From: Bordetella parapertussis | GTDB taxonomy: Bacteria; Pseudomonadota; Gammaproteobacteria; Burkholderiales; Burkholderiaceae_C | Assembly: GCA_945870575.1 (NCBI GenBank) | Contig: CAMBSK010000005.1 | Coordinates: forward strand, 1 to 64,000 | Reading direction: 5' to 3' | Length of the DNA: 64,000 nt | Shown: piece by piece, positions 1 to 9,616 of the stretch | How the letters are laid out: the number at the start of each line of letters is the position of its first letter | How positions within the stretch are numbered: position 1 is the first letter of the stretch | Translations under genes and position numbers: made by a program | Notes under the pieces: generated by a model | The model's database searches: none | What the model saw: only the letters and a program-made list of their open reading frames with translations | What the model was told of the DNA's origin: nothing

Positions 1-91
1 TGGTTTTTTTGTTTTTGCTGGTCGTGTAGAAATGACCGGTGCCGGCAGTTGATTCCAGCTTGATTTTTTCGCGTCCGCCTTTGGAAGCCAT
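1..91 (-). CDS. rpmG: 50S ribosomal protein L33 (5' part, cut by window edge)
   Basis: The minus strand from 91 reads [20 protein letters not shown] and on through FYTTSKNKK, the N-terminal half of bacterial L33, a zinc-ribbon type protein of the large ribosomal subunit (about 55 residues in full). Thirty codons are visible before the window ends, so the gene is partial only because of the window. It follows rpmB by 30 bases on the same strand, the usual rpmB-rpmG pair. A purine-rich AAAGGACTTTCACC precedes the ATG and serves as ribosome-binding site. Confidence 0.93.
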   Translation of the reverse strand, partial: MASKGGREKIKLESTAGTGHFYTTSKNKKT

Positions 92-121
92 GGTGAAAGT
101 CCTTTAAAAGTCGGTGAAAAA

Positions 122-355
122 TTAAGCTTGGCCGCGGGCGCGCATGTCTGCGAGCACGACGTCAATGCCTTTTTTGTCGATCAGGCGCAATGCAGCGCTG
201 GACACGCGCAAACGCACCCAACGGTTTTCGGTCTCTACCCAGAATCGGCGGTATTGCAGATTGGGCAAAAAGCGGCGCTTGGTTCTGTTGTTGGCGTGGG
301 AAACATTGTTGCCCACCATCGGGCCTTTGCCCGTTACTTCGCATACACGTGCCAT
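122..355 (-). CDS. rpmB: 50S ribosomal protein L28
   Basis: The 77-residue product starts [20 protein letters not shown] and carries the [17 protein letters not shown] core typical of bacterial L28, a small basic protein of the 50S subunit. Length matches the family. AACAAGGAG lies 6 bases before the ATG. rpmG follows directly, so the two are co-transcribed. A hairpin-rich leader of about 110 bases lies upstream (see separate entry). Confidence 0.97.
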   Translation of the reverse strand: MARVCEVTGKGPMVGNNVSHANNRTKRRFLPNLQYRRFWVETENRWVRLRVSSAALRLIDKKGIDVVLADMRARGQA

Positions 356-476
356 CAGACACTCCTTGTTAACAGCCGGGAAGAAACCCGGCTTGACCTC
401 GCCTTAGAAGGGGGCGGTATCCCTGTCACCGGTAGACTTTGAAGTCTGCCCGGATCACACTGAGCCAAACATTATA
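356..476 (-). promoter_or_regulatory. rpmB-rpmG promoter and structured leader
   Basis: On the minus strand a perfect -10 box TATAAT lies at 476-471; no good -35 box is visible upstream of it. Between it and the rpmB ribosome-binding site are two inverted repeats. One is at 434-439/442-447 (AGACTT, loop TG, AAGTCT), flanked by CCGG on both sides. The other is at 375-380/387-392 (GCCGGG, 6-base loop, CCCGGC) and ends 7 bases before the AAGGAG. Neither is followed by a T-run on the minus strand, so they are leader structures rather than terminators. Autoregulation by L28 is inference. Confidence 0.5.
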
Positions 477-517
477 GCGTGCAGCAATCGGGCTGAACCG
501 CTCAGGTCAGTGAATGC

Positions 518-1519
<1,002 letters not shown>

Positions 1520-1574
1520 TTAGGCTTTGGCAAAGTGCCCATTGCCGGCGCGCCTGTTAAGCTTACGTCCGGCA

Positions 1575-3908
1575 ATGACTTACTCTTTAAATACCCTCAA
1601 TAACTCCAAGGAAAACCCGCCTCCTGTCAGCGGTTGGCAACGCTTTGTGCAGGAAATCGCGCTGTCTTTAGGATTTGTTTTTCTGCTTTTCTGGCTGGTG
1701 GCCATGCTCAGCCATACCGCCCAGGATCCGGCATGGACCACCTCGGGTTCCAGCGCGGTGCCGCACAACTGGGGCGGGCGCATAGGGGCTGCCATCAGTG
1801 ACCTGGGATTTTTCATCGCCGGGTATTCCATCGTCTGGTGTTATCTGGCTTGTCTTGTCAGCTGGTTAAACGCATTGGCCGCGCGCATGCGCAGTGAAGA
1901 CAGTTCAGTGGTTGAAGCACAGATCTGGCGATTAAGCCGCTGGGCCTTCTGGAGTGGACTGGTGTTGTTGATGCTCTCGAGCACCGGGCTGGAATACACC
2001 CGTTTGTACCGTTTTGATGCGCACATAGCCGGACAACATGCGGGCGGCATTCTGGGTTACCTGGTCGGCGGTGCGGCGGCCAAGTGGTTGGGCTTTAACG
2101 GTTCTGCGTTGGTGTTCATCGTATTCATGCTGGTGGGACTGTCTTGGACCTTTGGTTTTTCCTGGGTGCAGCTGGCTGAAAAAATCGGCGCCGGTATTGA
2201 CCAGGCCATTGTCGGCTGGCGCGAGCGACGTGAGATGGCAGAAGACCTGGCACTGGGGCTGGCGGCAGCGCGTGAACGCGAAGAAGACGTGCATACCGAC
2301 AGAGTGGACAGCGAAGAGTTGCCGCCCAGACCGGTGCGTATTCTGGTCGACCCTGAACCCTTGGCACCACCAAAAAGCGAGCGCATGGCGCGCGAACGGC
2401 AAAAGCCTTTGTTTAACGACATGCCGGACTCGCGCTTGCCGCAGGTCGATTTGCTGGACGATTCGCAAACCAGACAAGACCCGGTGGATGCAGAGACCAT
2501 CGAATTCACCAGTCGCTTGATAGAGAAAAAACTGCGCGATTTCGGTGTGGAAGTCAAAGTGCTGGCCGCCGCCCCCGGACCTGTGGTGACGCGCTACGAA
2601 ATCGAACCGGCCACCGGCGTCAAAGGCTCGCAAATCGTCAACTTGGCCAAAGATTTGGCGCGCTCGCTCAGCATGGTGTCTATACGTGTGGTGGAAACCA
2701 TTCCGGGCAAAAATTTCATGGCGCTGGAGTTGCCCAACGCCAAACGCCAGTCCATTCGCTTGAGTGAAATTCTGGGCTCTGAGGTTTACAACGAAGCCAA
2801 GTCTTTGCTGACCATGGGCCTGGGCAAGGACATAGGCGGTCATCCCGTGGTTGCTGATCTGGCCAAGATGCCGCATGTGCTCGTCGCAGGCACCACAGGC
2901 TCGGGCAAATCGGTGGGTATCAACGCCATGATTTTGAGCCTGCTCTACAAAGCTGAAGCCCGCGATGTGCGCCTCTTAATGATCGACCCCAAGATGCTGG
3001 AGATGTCGGTCTACGAAGGCATACCGCATTTGCTAGCGCCTGTGGTCACCGATATGCGCCAAGCCGCACACGGTCTGAACTGGTGTGTGGGCGAGATGGA
3101 GCGTCGCTACAAATTGATGAGCAAGTTAGGCGTTCGAAACTTGGCCGGCTACAACCACAAGATAGAAGAAGCGCTGGAAGCAGGTCACTCTATTCCGAAT
3201 CCGTTCAGTCTGACGCCTGATGATCCGGAGCCACTGGAACGCTTGCCGCATATTGTGGTGGTGATTGATGAGTTGGCTGACTTGATGATGGTGGTTGGCA
3301 AAAAGATAGAGGAACTGATTGCACGGCTGGCGCAAAAGGCACGCGCTGCCGGCATACATTTGATTCTGGCCACACAACGCCCGAGTGTGGACGTGATCAC
3401 CGGCTTGATCAAGGCCAATATCCCGACGCGCATCGCGTTCCAGGTCAGCAGCAAAATCGATAGTCGAACTATTCTTGACCAAATGGGAGCCGAGGCTTTG
3501 CTGGGCATGGGCGACATGTTGTATTTGCCCAGTGGCACCGGTTTTCCTATCCGCGTGCACGGTGCATTTGTCAGCGATGAAGAAGTACACCGCGTCGTCA
3601 ATTATTTGAAAACCCAGGGCGAGCCGAATTACATCGAAGGCTTGCTGGAAGGCGGCACGGTCGACGGTGAAGCCAACGGGCCTGATCTGTTCGGCGAGAC
3701 CACCAGTGAAAAAGACCCGATGTACGACCAGGCCGTTGAAGTGGTGTTAAAAAACCGCAAGGCCAGTATTTCGCTGGTGCAACGGCATTTGAAAATCGGC
3801 TACAACCGCGCCGCCCGCTTGGTGGAAGACATGGAAAAAGCCGGCATGGTCAGCGCCATGAGCAGCAACGGTCAGCGTGAAATTCTGGTGCCTACGCGCC
3901 AGGAATAA
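1575..3908 (+). CDS. ftsK: DNA translocase FtsK
   Basis: An inner-membrane, septum-located ATPase that pumps DNA and activates XerCD recombination at dif. From the ATG at 1575 it has 777 residues. The N-terminal 190 residues hold about four membrane helices, followed by a short charged linker, the RecA-like motor with Walker A GTTGSGKS (about residues 439-446) and Walker [11 protein letters not shown] (about 559-568), and a C-terminal winged-helix gamma domain (last 65 residues, with [19 protein letters not shown]). An in-frame ATG 48 bases upstream exists, but its extra residues are not family-like. lolA follows after 56 bases. Confidence 0.96.
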   Translation: MTYSLNTLNNSKENPPPVSGWQRFVQEIALSLGFVFLLFWLVAMLSHTAQDPAWTTSGSSAVPHNWGGRIGAAISDLGFFIAGYSIVWCYLACLVSWLNALAARMRSEDSSVVEAQIWRLSRWAFWSGLVLLMLSSTGLEYTRLYRFDAHIAGQHAGGILGYLVGGAAAKWLGFNGSALVFIVFMLVGLSWTFGFSWVQLAEKIGAGIDQAIVGWRERREMAEDLALGLAAAREREEDVHTDRVDSEELPPRPVRILVDPEPLAPPKSERMARERQKPLFNDMPDSRLPQVDLLDDSQTRQDPVDAETIEFTSRLIEKKLRDFGVEVKVLAAAPGPVVTRYEIEPATGVKGSQIVNLAKDLARSLSMVSIRVVETIPGKNFMALELPNAKRQSIRLSEILGSEVYNEAKSLLTMGLGKDIGGHPVVADLAKMPHVLVAGTTGSGKSVGINAMILSLLYKAEARDVRLLMIDPKMLEMSVYEGIPHLLAPVVTDMRQAAHGLNWCVGEMERRYKLMSKLGVRNLAGYNHKIEEALEAGHSIPNPFSLTPDDPEPLERLPHIVVVIDELADLMMVVGKKIEELIARLAQKARAAGIHLILATQRPSVDVITGLIKANIPTRIAFQVSSKIDSRTILDQMGAEALLGMGDMLYLPSGTGFPIRVHGAFVSDEEVHRVVNYLKTQGEPNYIEGLLEGGTVDGEANGPDLFGETTSEKDPMYDQAVEVVLKNRKASISLVQRHLKIGYNRAARLVEDMEKAGMVSAMSSNGQREILVPTRQE

Positions 3909-3964
3909 ATGCATGTTTGTTCAAAAATTCAAGCTCCTCTGTGTATTTGTTATTGAAAGTTGAT

Positions 3965-4642
3965 ATGAAGTTATTCTCCGCAATCAGTGTCTGTATCCGT
4001 GTTGTGTGTTTAACCGCAGCGGCCTTGAGCTTGTGTACGGCGGCACGCGCCGACAGTCTGGACAGTCTGGCGAAATTTTTATCTTCTACACGCAGCATGC
4101 GCGCTGAATTCACGCAAACAGTGACCACACCGTCCAAAGACAGCCGTCCCGCCAAGATCAAGATTTCCAATGGCAGTTTTTCTTTCATCAGGCCGATGGT
4201 GTTCCGGTTTGATTACGCCAAACCGTTTTTGCAAAACATCGTCGCCGATGGCAAACACCTGTGGCTGTATGACGCAGATATGAACCAAGTCACGCAACGC
4301 AATCAAGCGCAGGCCTTGGGCAGTACACCTGCTGCTTTGATCGCCTCGGCCAGCGACCTGGCAACCTTGGGAAAAGAATTTGATTTGCAGGCCGAGGCTA
4401 ACGCCGATGGTTTGCAATGGATCAGCGCCGTGCCGAAATCCCAGGACGGCAGCTTACAAAAAATCCGTATTGGGATGCGTGTGCAAGCTGCGCAGGTGAT
4501 GTTGTCGCAAATCGAAATTCTGGATGCGTTCGGCACGCGTTCGCTGATTAAGTTTGAACGCACAGACATCAATCCTAAATACTTGACCCCTTCGCAATTC
4601 AGTTTTGTGCCGCCTAAAGGCGTGGATTTGATCAAGCCCTGA
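3965..4642 (+). CDS. lolA: Outer-membrane lipoprotein carrier protein LolA
   Basis: The periplasmic chaperone that accepts lipoproteins from LolCDE and hands them to LolB. The ATG at 3965, preceded by GAAAG, gives 225 residues with a signal peptide MKLFSAISVCIRVVC... cleaved after about ARA. The mature part shows LolA hallmarks: RAEFTQTV, a NGSFSFIRPMVFRFDY strand pair, and DGKHLWLYD. An upstream ATG at 3917 would put 16 polar residues before the signal peptide and is less likely. It lies in the conserved ftsK-lolA-rarA order of betaproteobacteria. Confidence 0.93.
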   Translation: MKLFSAISVCIRVVCLTAAALSLCTAARADSLDSLAKFLSSTRSMRAEFTQTVTTPSKDSRPAKIKISNGSFSFIRPMVFRFDYAKPFLQNIVADGKHLWLYDADMNQVTQRNQAQALGSTPAALIASASDLATLGKEFDLQAEANADGLQWISAVPKSQDGSLQKIRIGMRVQAAQVMLSQIEILDAFGTRSLIKFERTDINPKYLTPSQFSFVPPKGVDLIKP

Positions 4643-4643
4643 G

Positions 4644-4931
4644 GTGTTGCAAGGACTGGCTCCGCTTTATTCTGCCTCTACCCGTTTGCTGGTGCTGGGC
4701 AGTTTTCCAGGCGTGGCCTCTTTGAAAAACGCGTGTCCGCAATTGCAGGCGATTGCGCACAACGGCGTCGAAAGTTTCAAACATGCCAAACACACGCTAG
4801 CGCTGGGCGTACCGGTGTACCGACTGCCGTCCAGCAGTCCGGCGAATACCGGTTGGTCGTTCGAGCGCAAGCTGCACGCTTGGCGTGATGTGTTCGTGCA
4901 AGCAGGTTTGGCTGTGATCGGGTCACAATAG
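4644..4931 (+). pseudogene. DNA-deoxyinosine (hypoxanthine) glycosylase remnant, internally deleted
   Basis: The reading frame opens with GTG one base after the lolA stop and codes for 95 residues. Its first 25 residues (LLVLGSFPGVASL) match the N-terminal motif of the UDG-superfamily hypoxanthine glycosylases, and its last 60 residues (YRLPSSSPANTGWSFERKL.AWR) match their C-terminus. Family members usually have about 160 residues. The central part, including the HPxNxFW motif with the proposed catalytic Asn, is absent, as if removed by one in-frame deletion of about 65-70 codons. Activity is therefore unlikely. Family assignment is from memory of the motifs. Confidence 0.62.
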
Positions 4932-4942
4932 CCTTTAGCACC

Positions 4943-6247
4943 ATGAGCACCGCATCTCCCAACCCCCATTCACCGCTGGCTGAACGCTTGCGTCCGCGCA
5001 GCCTGGCCGAGGTCGTGGGACAGCAACATATATTGGGTGAGGGCATGGCGCTGCGTGTGGCGTTCGAATCCGGGCAACCGCACAGTTGTTTGTTGTGGGG
5101 CCCGCCGGGTGTCGGTAAGACCACGATTGCGCGCTTGATGGCGGATGCGTTTGACGCGCAGTTTTTATCTATCAGCGCGGTACTCGGTGGCGTCAAGGAA
5201 ATCCGCGAAGCTGTGGAGATGGCGCAAACGGCAAGGGATTCGTTGGAACAAAAACGCACGATTGTGTTTGTCGATGAAGTGCACCGTTTCAACAAAAGCC
5301 AGCAGGACGCGTTTTTGCCGCATGTGGAATCTGGTTTGTTTACCTTCATCGGTGCGACCACGGAGAACCCGTCGTTTGAAGTGAACTCGGCCTTGTTGTC
5401 GCGTGCTGCGGTGTATGTGTTGCAGCCTTTGTCTGAAGATGACTTGACGCAAATCATCCACAAAGCGCGCGCCATTGATGCGGTGCCTGCACTTGACGAT
5501 GAAGCACAAGCGCGCTTGATCGCTTATGCCGATGGAGACGCCAGACGAATGCTTAACACCTTGGAAACTTTGGCGGTGGCGGCTCAGCGTGAACAACTGT
5601 TGTTGCTGACTGATGCTTGGCTGATGAAAGTGCTGGGCGAACGCATGCGCCGTTACGACAAAGGCGGCGAGCAGTTTTACGACACCATCAGTGCGCTGCA
5701 CAAATCCGTGCGCGGCTCGGACCCCGACGCGGCTTTGTACTGGCTGGTGCGCATGTTGGATGGCGGCGCCGAACCCAAATACATGGCGCGACGCATGATT
5801 CGCATGGCTGCCGAAGACATAGGCTTGGCCGATCCGCGCGCATTGCGATTGGCGTTGGACGCTGCCGAGGTGTATGAGCGCCTAGGTTCACCCGAAGGCG
5901 AATTGGCGTTGGCCGAATGCGTGGTGTATCTGGCTATCGCGCCTAAATCGAATGCGGTCTACAAGGCCTACAACAATGTACGCAAACTCATCAAGAGCGA
6001 CGGCACACGCCCGGTGCCCATGCACTTGCGAAATGCACCGACACAATTGATGAAAGACTTGGACTACGGCCGGGCCTACCGGTATGCGCATGACGAAGCC
6101 GATGCGTTTGCCGCCGGTGAAAACTATTGGCCAGATGGCATGAAGCCGCCGGTGTTGTATGAACCGGTCGAGCGCGGTTTGGAAATAAAGATCGCAGAAA
6201 AAATGCGTTTGCTGCGCGACAAAAACACGCAAGCCAAAAAAACTTAA
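4943..6247 (+). CDS. rarA: Replication-associated recombination protein A (MgsA/RarA AAA ATPase)
   Basis: A 434-residue clamp-loader-like AAA+ ATPase acting at stalled replication forks. Walker A GPPGVGKTT (residues 53-61), Walker B IVFVDEVHRFNKSQQDAFLP and sensor motif GATTENPSFEVN are all present. They are followed by the C-terminal helical domain with HKSVRGSDPDAALYW and RRMIRMAAEDIGLADP, diagnostic of RarA/WRNIP1. Length is normal. It begins 11 bases after the glycosylase remnant and its stop overlaps the stop of the convergent reductase by 4 bases. Confidence 0.95.
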   Translation: MSTASPNPHSPLAERLRPRSLAEVVGQQHILGEGMALRVAFESGQPHSCLLWGPPGVGKTTIARLMADAFDAQFLSISAVLGGVKEIREAVEMAQTARDSLEQKRTIVFVDEVHRFNKSQQDAFLPHVESGLFTFIGATTENPSFEVNSALLSRAAVYVLQPLSEDDLTQIIHKARAIDAVPALDDEAQARLIAYADGDARRMLNTLETLAVAAQREQLLLLTDAWLMKVLGERMRRYDKGGEQFYDTISALHKSVRGSDPDAALYWLVRMLDGGAEPKYMARRMIRMAAEDIGLADPRALRLALDAAEVYERLGSPEGELALAECVVYLAIAPKSNAVYKAYNNVRKLIKSDGTRPVPMHLRNAPTQLMKDLDYGRAYRYAHDEADAFAAGENYWPDGMKPPVLYEPVERGLEIKIAEKMRLLRDKNTQAKKT

Positions 6248-7275
6248 AGCTTGTCGGCTTCGCTGGTGAACGAATCAGCAAAAAATTCTTCGGCAGGCAA
6301 ACCGTGCGCCGCATAGTCGCGCTGAGCGGATTCAATCACCACCGGCGCGCCGCAGGCATACACCTGATGCGCTGACAAGTCGGGCAGATCTTGCAGCACG
6401 CTGGCATGCACAAAACCGGTTCTGCCGTTCCAGTTGTCTTCGGGCAAAGCGTCAGACACCACGGGGATGTATTGCAGATTTGGCATGTGAGCCAATTGCG
6501 CCATGACCCAGTCGTTCATGTACAAATCGGACGGGCGGCGCCCACCCCAGTACAAGCGCGCGGGGCGTTGTATGTTTTTGTGTTGCATGTGTTCCAGCAG
6601 CGCTTTGATAGGCGCAAAACCGGTGCCCGAGGCCAGCAGCACCATGGGTTTGTCGCTGTCTTCGCGCAGGTAAAAACCGCCGAACGGCGCTTCTATGCGT
6701 TGAATCTCTTTTTCTTTCATGGCGTCGAACACATGATCGGTGAATTTGCCGCCCGGCATATGCCGGATATGCAAATCTATGACAGGCGCACCTGCAATAA
6801 GCGTGTGCGGCGCGTTCGCAATGGAATAAGCGCGGCGCGACCCGTCGCGCAATAAAAACTCTACATACTGTCCGGCGTGGTATTGCACGTTTTCAGTAGA
6901 AGGCAGTTGCAGTGAGATGCGCATCACGTCATGCGACATTTTTTCCAACGAAGCAATGCGCACCGGCATTTTGCGAATCGGAAAAGCATCGGCGCTGGTG
7001 ACTTGGCGGGACTCGAGCACCACATCGCTCAAGGCTGTGGCGCGGCAGGTCAACACCATGCCTTTGGCCAATTCGTCGTCACTCAATGCCTTACTTTGGT
7101 ACGCGCTCATTTGGATGTCGCCCGAGACTTTCAGACATTTGCAGGAACCGCAGGCACCGTCTTTGCAGCCGTATGGCAAGCCGACTCCCTGGCGTATGCC
7201 CGCCGTCAGAATCGTTTCGTCCTTGTCCACGCTGAACGAACGGCCACTGGGTTGCACTGAAACTTGAAACGTCAT
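6244..7275 (-). CDS. 2Fe-2S ferredoxin-domain NAD(P)H flavoreductase (CDP-6-deoxy-glucoseen reductase type)
   Basis: 343 residues. An N-terminal plant-type [2Fe-2S] domain has Cys37, Cys42, Cys45 and Cys77 (spacing C-x4-C-x2-C). An FAD-binding barrel follows with RRAYSIANAP (147-156), then an NAD-binding fold with LLASGTGFAPIKALLEH (from about 213) and the C-terminal CGAP and FFADSF segments. This layout fits AscD/RfbI-like and oxygenase-reductase enzymes that pass electrons from NAD(P)H through FAD to the Fe-S centre. No partner oxygenase or deoxysugar gene lies next to it, so the electron acceptor is unknown. Betaproteobacteria commonly carry this stand-alone copy. Confidence 0.85.
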   Translation of the reverse strand: MTFQVSVQPSGRSFSVDKDETILTAGIRQGVGLPYGCKDGACGSCKCLKVSGDIQMSAYQSKALSDDELAKGMVLTCRATALSDVVLESRQVTSADAFPIRKMPVRIASLEKMSHDVMRISLQLPSTENVQYHAGQYVEFLLRDGSRRAYSIANAPHTLIAGAPVIDLHIRHMPGGKFTDHVFDAMKEKEIQRIEAPFGGFYLREDSDKPMVLLASGTGFAPIKALLEHMQHKNIQRPARLYWGGRRPSDLYMNDWVMAQLAHMPNLQYIPVVSDALPEDNWNGRTGFVHASVLQDLPDLSAHQVYACGAPVVIESAQRDYAAHGLPAEEFFADSFTSEADKL

Positions 7276-7321
7276 GCTTGCTATCCTTGGAATTTTTTTT
7301 AAAACAACGAAAGACTGGATT

Positions 7322-8248
7322 TTGCCCTCAAACCAAAGCCCACTCGGCGCACTGCCTGCGCGCTTCAGGCGTCCTCGTGTATTGATCGTCGGTTGCGGCG
7401 ACGTGGGAATGCGAGCCGCCGGCTTGTTGAAAAACGCCGGCCGTGTGTATGCCTTGACCAGCAGCGCGCCGCGAGTCAGCGAATTACATCAACAAGGTAT
7501 CACTGCGTTAACAGGTAATTTGGACGAACCGGCCTCGTTGCGAAGACTCGCAGGTGTTGCTACACATCTCATCCATATGGCGCCGCCTCCTTTGCAAGGC
7601 CGCAGCGATCCGCGGACCCGTGCGTTGGTGCAGGCGTTGTTGTTGCGTTCTTCGCCGCAAGCTGTGGTGTACGGTTCCACCAGCGGCGTGTACGGCGACT
7701 GCGGTGGCGCGTGGATAGATGAAACACAGTTATTGAACCCGCAGACAGACCGTGCTGCTAGGCGTGTGGATGCTGAAGCTTGGTTGAACGCCTGGGGCTC
7801 GCGCGGATTCCCGCGCATCAACGTATTGCGTATTCCCGGCATTTATGCGCTGGACCGTGAGGGCGGCACACCGCGCGAACGTTTGCAGCGCAATACACCA
7901 GTGCTGCAAGCCGCAGACGATGTGTTCACCAACCATATTCACGCCGACGATTTGGCGCGTGCTGCTGTGCTTGCACTCTGGCGCGGCAAAAGCTTGCGGC
8001 CTTTGCATGTCAGTGATGACAGCGAACTGTTGATGGGGGACTACATGGACTTGGCAGCGGACTTGTGGCAGTTGCCGCGCCCGCCACGCATCAGCAGAGA
8101 ACAGGCGCAAACCGCATTGCCTGCCATGGCATTGAGCTTCATGAATGAATCCAGACGCATGCACAACCAGCGTTTGAAAACCGAGTTGCGCATGAAGCTG
8201 CGCTACCCCAGCGTGCGCGAAGGCTTGCAGGGCAAGCCGGTTTTTTAA
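7322..8248 (+). CDS. NAD(P)-dependent epimerase/dehydratase-like protein (SDR family)
   Basis: A Rossmann-fold protein with an N-terminal VLIVGCGDVGMRAA dinucleotide motif, a YGSTSGVYGDCGG segment in the extended-SDR active-site region, and RIPGIYALDREG further on. It resembles the YeeZ/SDR_a5 group rather than classic sugar epimerases, and its substrate is unknown. The longest frame starts at ATG 7274, inside the start of the divergent reductase. A TTG at 7322, preceded by GAAAG, gives a more family-like N-terminus and was chosen; this choice is uncertain. The stop overlaps that of the convergent OYE gene by 4 bases. Confidence 0.82.
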   Translation: MPSNQSPLGALPARFRRPRVLIVGCGDVGMRAAGLLKNAGRVYALTSSAPRVSELHQQGITALTGNLDEPASLRRLAGVATHLIHMAPPPLQGRSDPRTRALVQALLLRSSPQAVVYGSTSGVYGDCGGAWIDETQLLNPQTDRAARRVDAEAWLNAWGSRGFPRINVLRIPGIYALDREGGTPRERLQRNTPVLQAADDVFTNHIHADDLARAAVLALWRGKSLRPLHVSDDSELLMGDYMDLAADLWQLPRPPRISREQAQTALPAMALSFMNESRRMHNQRLKTELRMKLRYPSVREGLQGKPVF

Positions 8249-9369
8249 CGCATGCCGATTTTTGCGTCGCCGAATATGCCGGTGACTTCGCGCGGCAGAC
8301 TACGCCAGTATTGCTGTGTGGCCTGCACCTGACCGCCGAGTGCAGCAGCGGCTTCCCAGCCCCAGCGCGGTTTGTACAAAAAGCTGCGACCCAGCGCAAT
8401 CATGTCGGCGTCCCCCGCCTGCAACACGTCTTCGGCTTGTTGCGGTTCGGTGATCAAACCGACCGCGATGGTCGGCAAACCGGTTTGCTGCTTGATGTGC
8501 TTGGCGAAGTGCACCTGGTAGCCCGGGCCTATGCTGATTTTTTGCTGCGGTGAAATACCGCCGGACGACACGTGCACAAAGTCGGCACCGGCTTGCTTCA
8601 ACAATTTGGTGAAGTCAGTGGTTTGTTCCAGGTCCCATCCACCCTCTATCCAGTCGCTGGCTGACAAACGCAAGCCCAGCACTCCGTTGAACGCCTTGCG
8701 TACCGCGCTGAACACCTGCAAAGGAAACCGTGCGCGGTTGGCGAAATTGCCGCCATAGTTGTCATTGCGCTGGTTGGCGATAGGCGACAAAAACTCGTGC
8801 AACAAATAACCATGTGCGCCGTGCAACTCCAGCATTTCCAGGCCCATGGCCTGCGCACGTTCTGCGGTTTTCACGAATGCTTTTTCAATATCGATCAAAC
8901 CGGCAGCATCAATTTCATGCGGCGGGTCTTCGCCGGGCAACAGGTTGATGGGCGAGGGCGCCACCGGTCCCCAACCGCCATCGGCTTTGCGAATCAGCAT
9001 GCCGCCGTTCCACGGTTGCGCGCTGGAAGCTTTGCGCCCGGCGTGGGCGATTTGCAAACACACCGCAGTAGGAGGCGCGAGTTTGCGAGCGCGCGCCAAG
9101 GTGTCGGCCAATGCATTCGCGGTGGCGTCGTCCCACAATCCCAGGCAATTGGGTGTGATACGGCCTTGCGCTGTGACGGCAGTGGCTTCAATCATAAATA
9201 CGCTGGCACCGCTGTTGAGCAGATTGGCCCAATGCATCAAATGCCAGTCGTTGGCCTTGCCGTCCAAATGACAGGCGTATTGGCACATGGGAGCGACAAC
9301 TATGCGGTTGGGCAGCGTCAACGGGCCGCGCGGAGAGTTCAGTGTGATGGGGGTGAAGAGCAGGCTCAT
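8245..9369 (-). CDS. NADH:flavin oxidoreductase, Old Yellow Enzyme family (YqjM-like)
   Basis: 374 residues forming an FMN TIM barrel that reduces activated C=C bonds, for example of enones and nitro-compounds. The YqjM-class marks are present: Cys29 in APMCQY, the substrate-binding pair His183/His186 in ELHGAHGYLLHEF, and LPNRIVVAP at the FMN site. GRSFLYKPRWGWEAA near the end is the usual phosphate-loop and C-terminal region. It is divergently transcribed from the PhoX-like gene across a 247-base AT-rich region. Its physiological substrate cannot be read from the sequence. Confidence 0.92.
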   Translation of the reverse strand: MSLLFTPITLNSPRGPLTLPNRIVVAPMCQYACHLDGKANDWHLMHWANLLNSGASVFMIEATAVTAQGRITPNCLGLWDDATANALADTLARARKLAPPTAVCLQIAHAGRKASSAQPWNGGMLIRKADGGWGPVAPSPINLLPGEDPPHEIDAAGLIDIEKAFVKTAERAQAMGLEMLELHGAHGYLLHEFLSPIANQRNDNYGGNFANRARFPLQVFSAVRKAFNGVLGLRLSASDWIEGGWDLEQTTDFTKLLKQAGADFVHVSSGGISPQQKISIGPGYQVHFAKHIKQQTGLPTIAVGLITEPQQAEDVLQAGDADMIALGRSFLYKPRWGWEAAAALGGQVQATQQYWRSLPREVTGIFGDAKIGMR

Positions 9370-9519
9370 GGGGTTTCTAGATAAATTTTCATCGGTTTAT
9401 CTTAATCTGACATGTCGAAAGTCTGGACATTGATTTTGTAAGTCGCCGGTTGTTCTAAATTTGATTCCGCGTTTGAGCGATTTGCTTTGACAACAGATTT
9501 GTGTTTGGAATTGATGTCA

Positions 9520-9547
9520 TTTAATGAATAAATAAATATTCATTAAA
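9520..9547. promoter_or_regulatory. Perfect 28-bp AT-rich dyad in the OYE/PhoX-like intergenic region
   Basis: TTTAATGAATA at 9520-9530 and its exact reverse complement TATTCATTAAA at 9537-9547 are separated by 6 bases. The dyad lies 70-97 bases upstream of the PhoX-like ATG at 9617 and 150 bases from the divergent OYE start. A perfect TTGACA at 9487-9492 sits just upstream, with only a weak -10 candidate. There is no GC stem and no T-run, so it is not a terminator. A repressor or activator operator is the natural reading, by inference. Confidence 0.45.
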
Positions 9548-9616
9548 AATTTTTAATTGTCACTAAAGATTAACAAATAATTCAAAGAATACATTTCTTT
9601 TAACCAAGGAATGAAC

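Noticed and set aside
1932..2876. A 314-codon open frame on the minus strand opposite ftsK
   Set aside because: It lies wholly inside ftsK, has a low-complexity His/Gln-rich translation typical of antisense shadows, and no ribosome-binding site.
9407..9430. CTGACAT and CTGGACAT as a possible Pho box for the PhoX-like gene
   Set aside because: The copies start 16 bases apart rather than the 11-base period of a Pho box, match poorly, and lie closer to the divergent OYE start.
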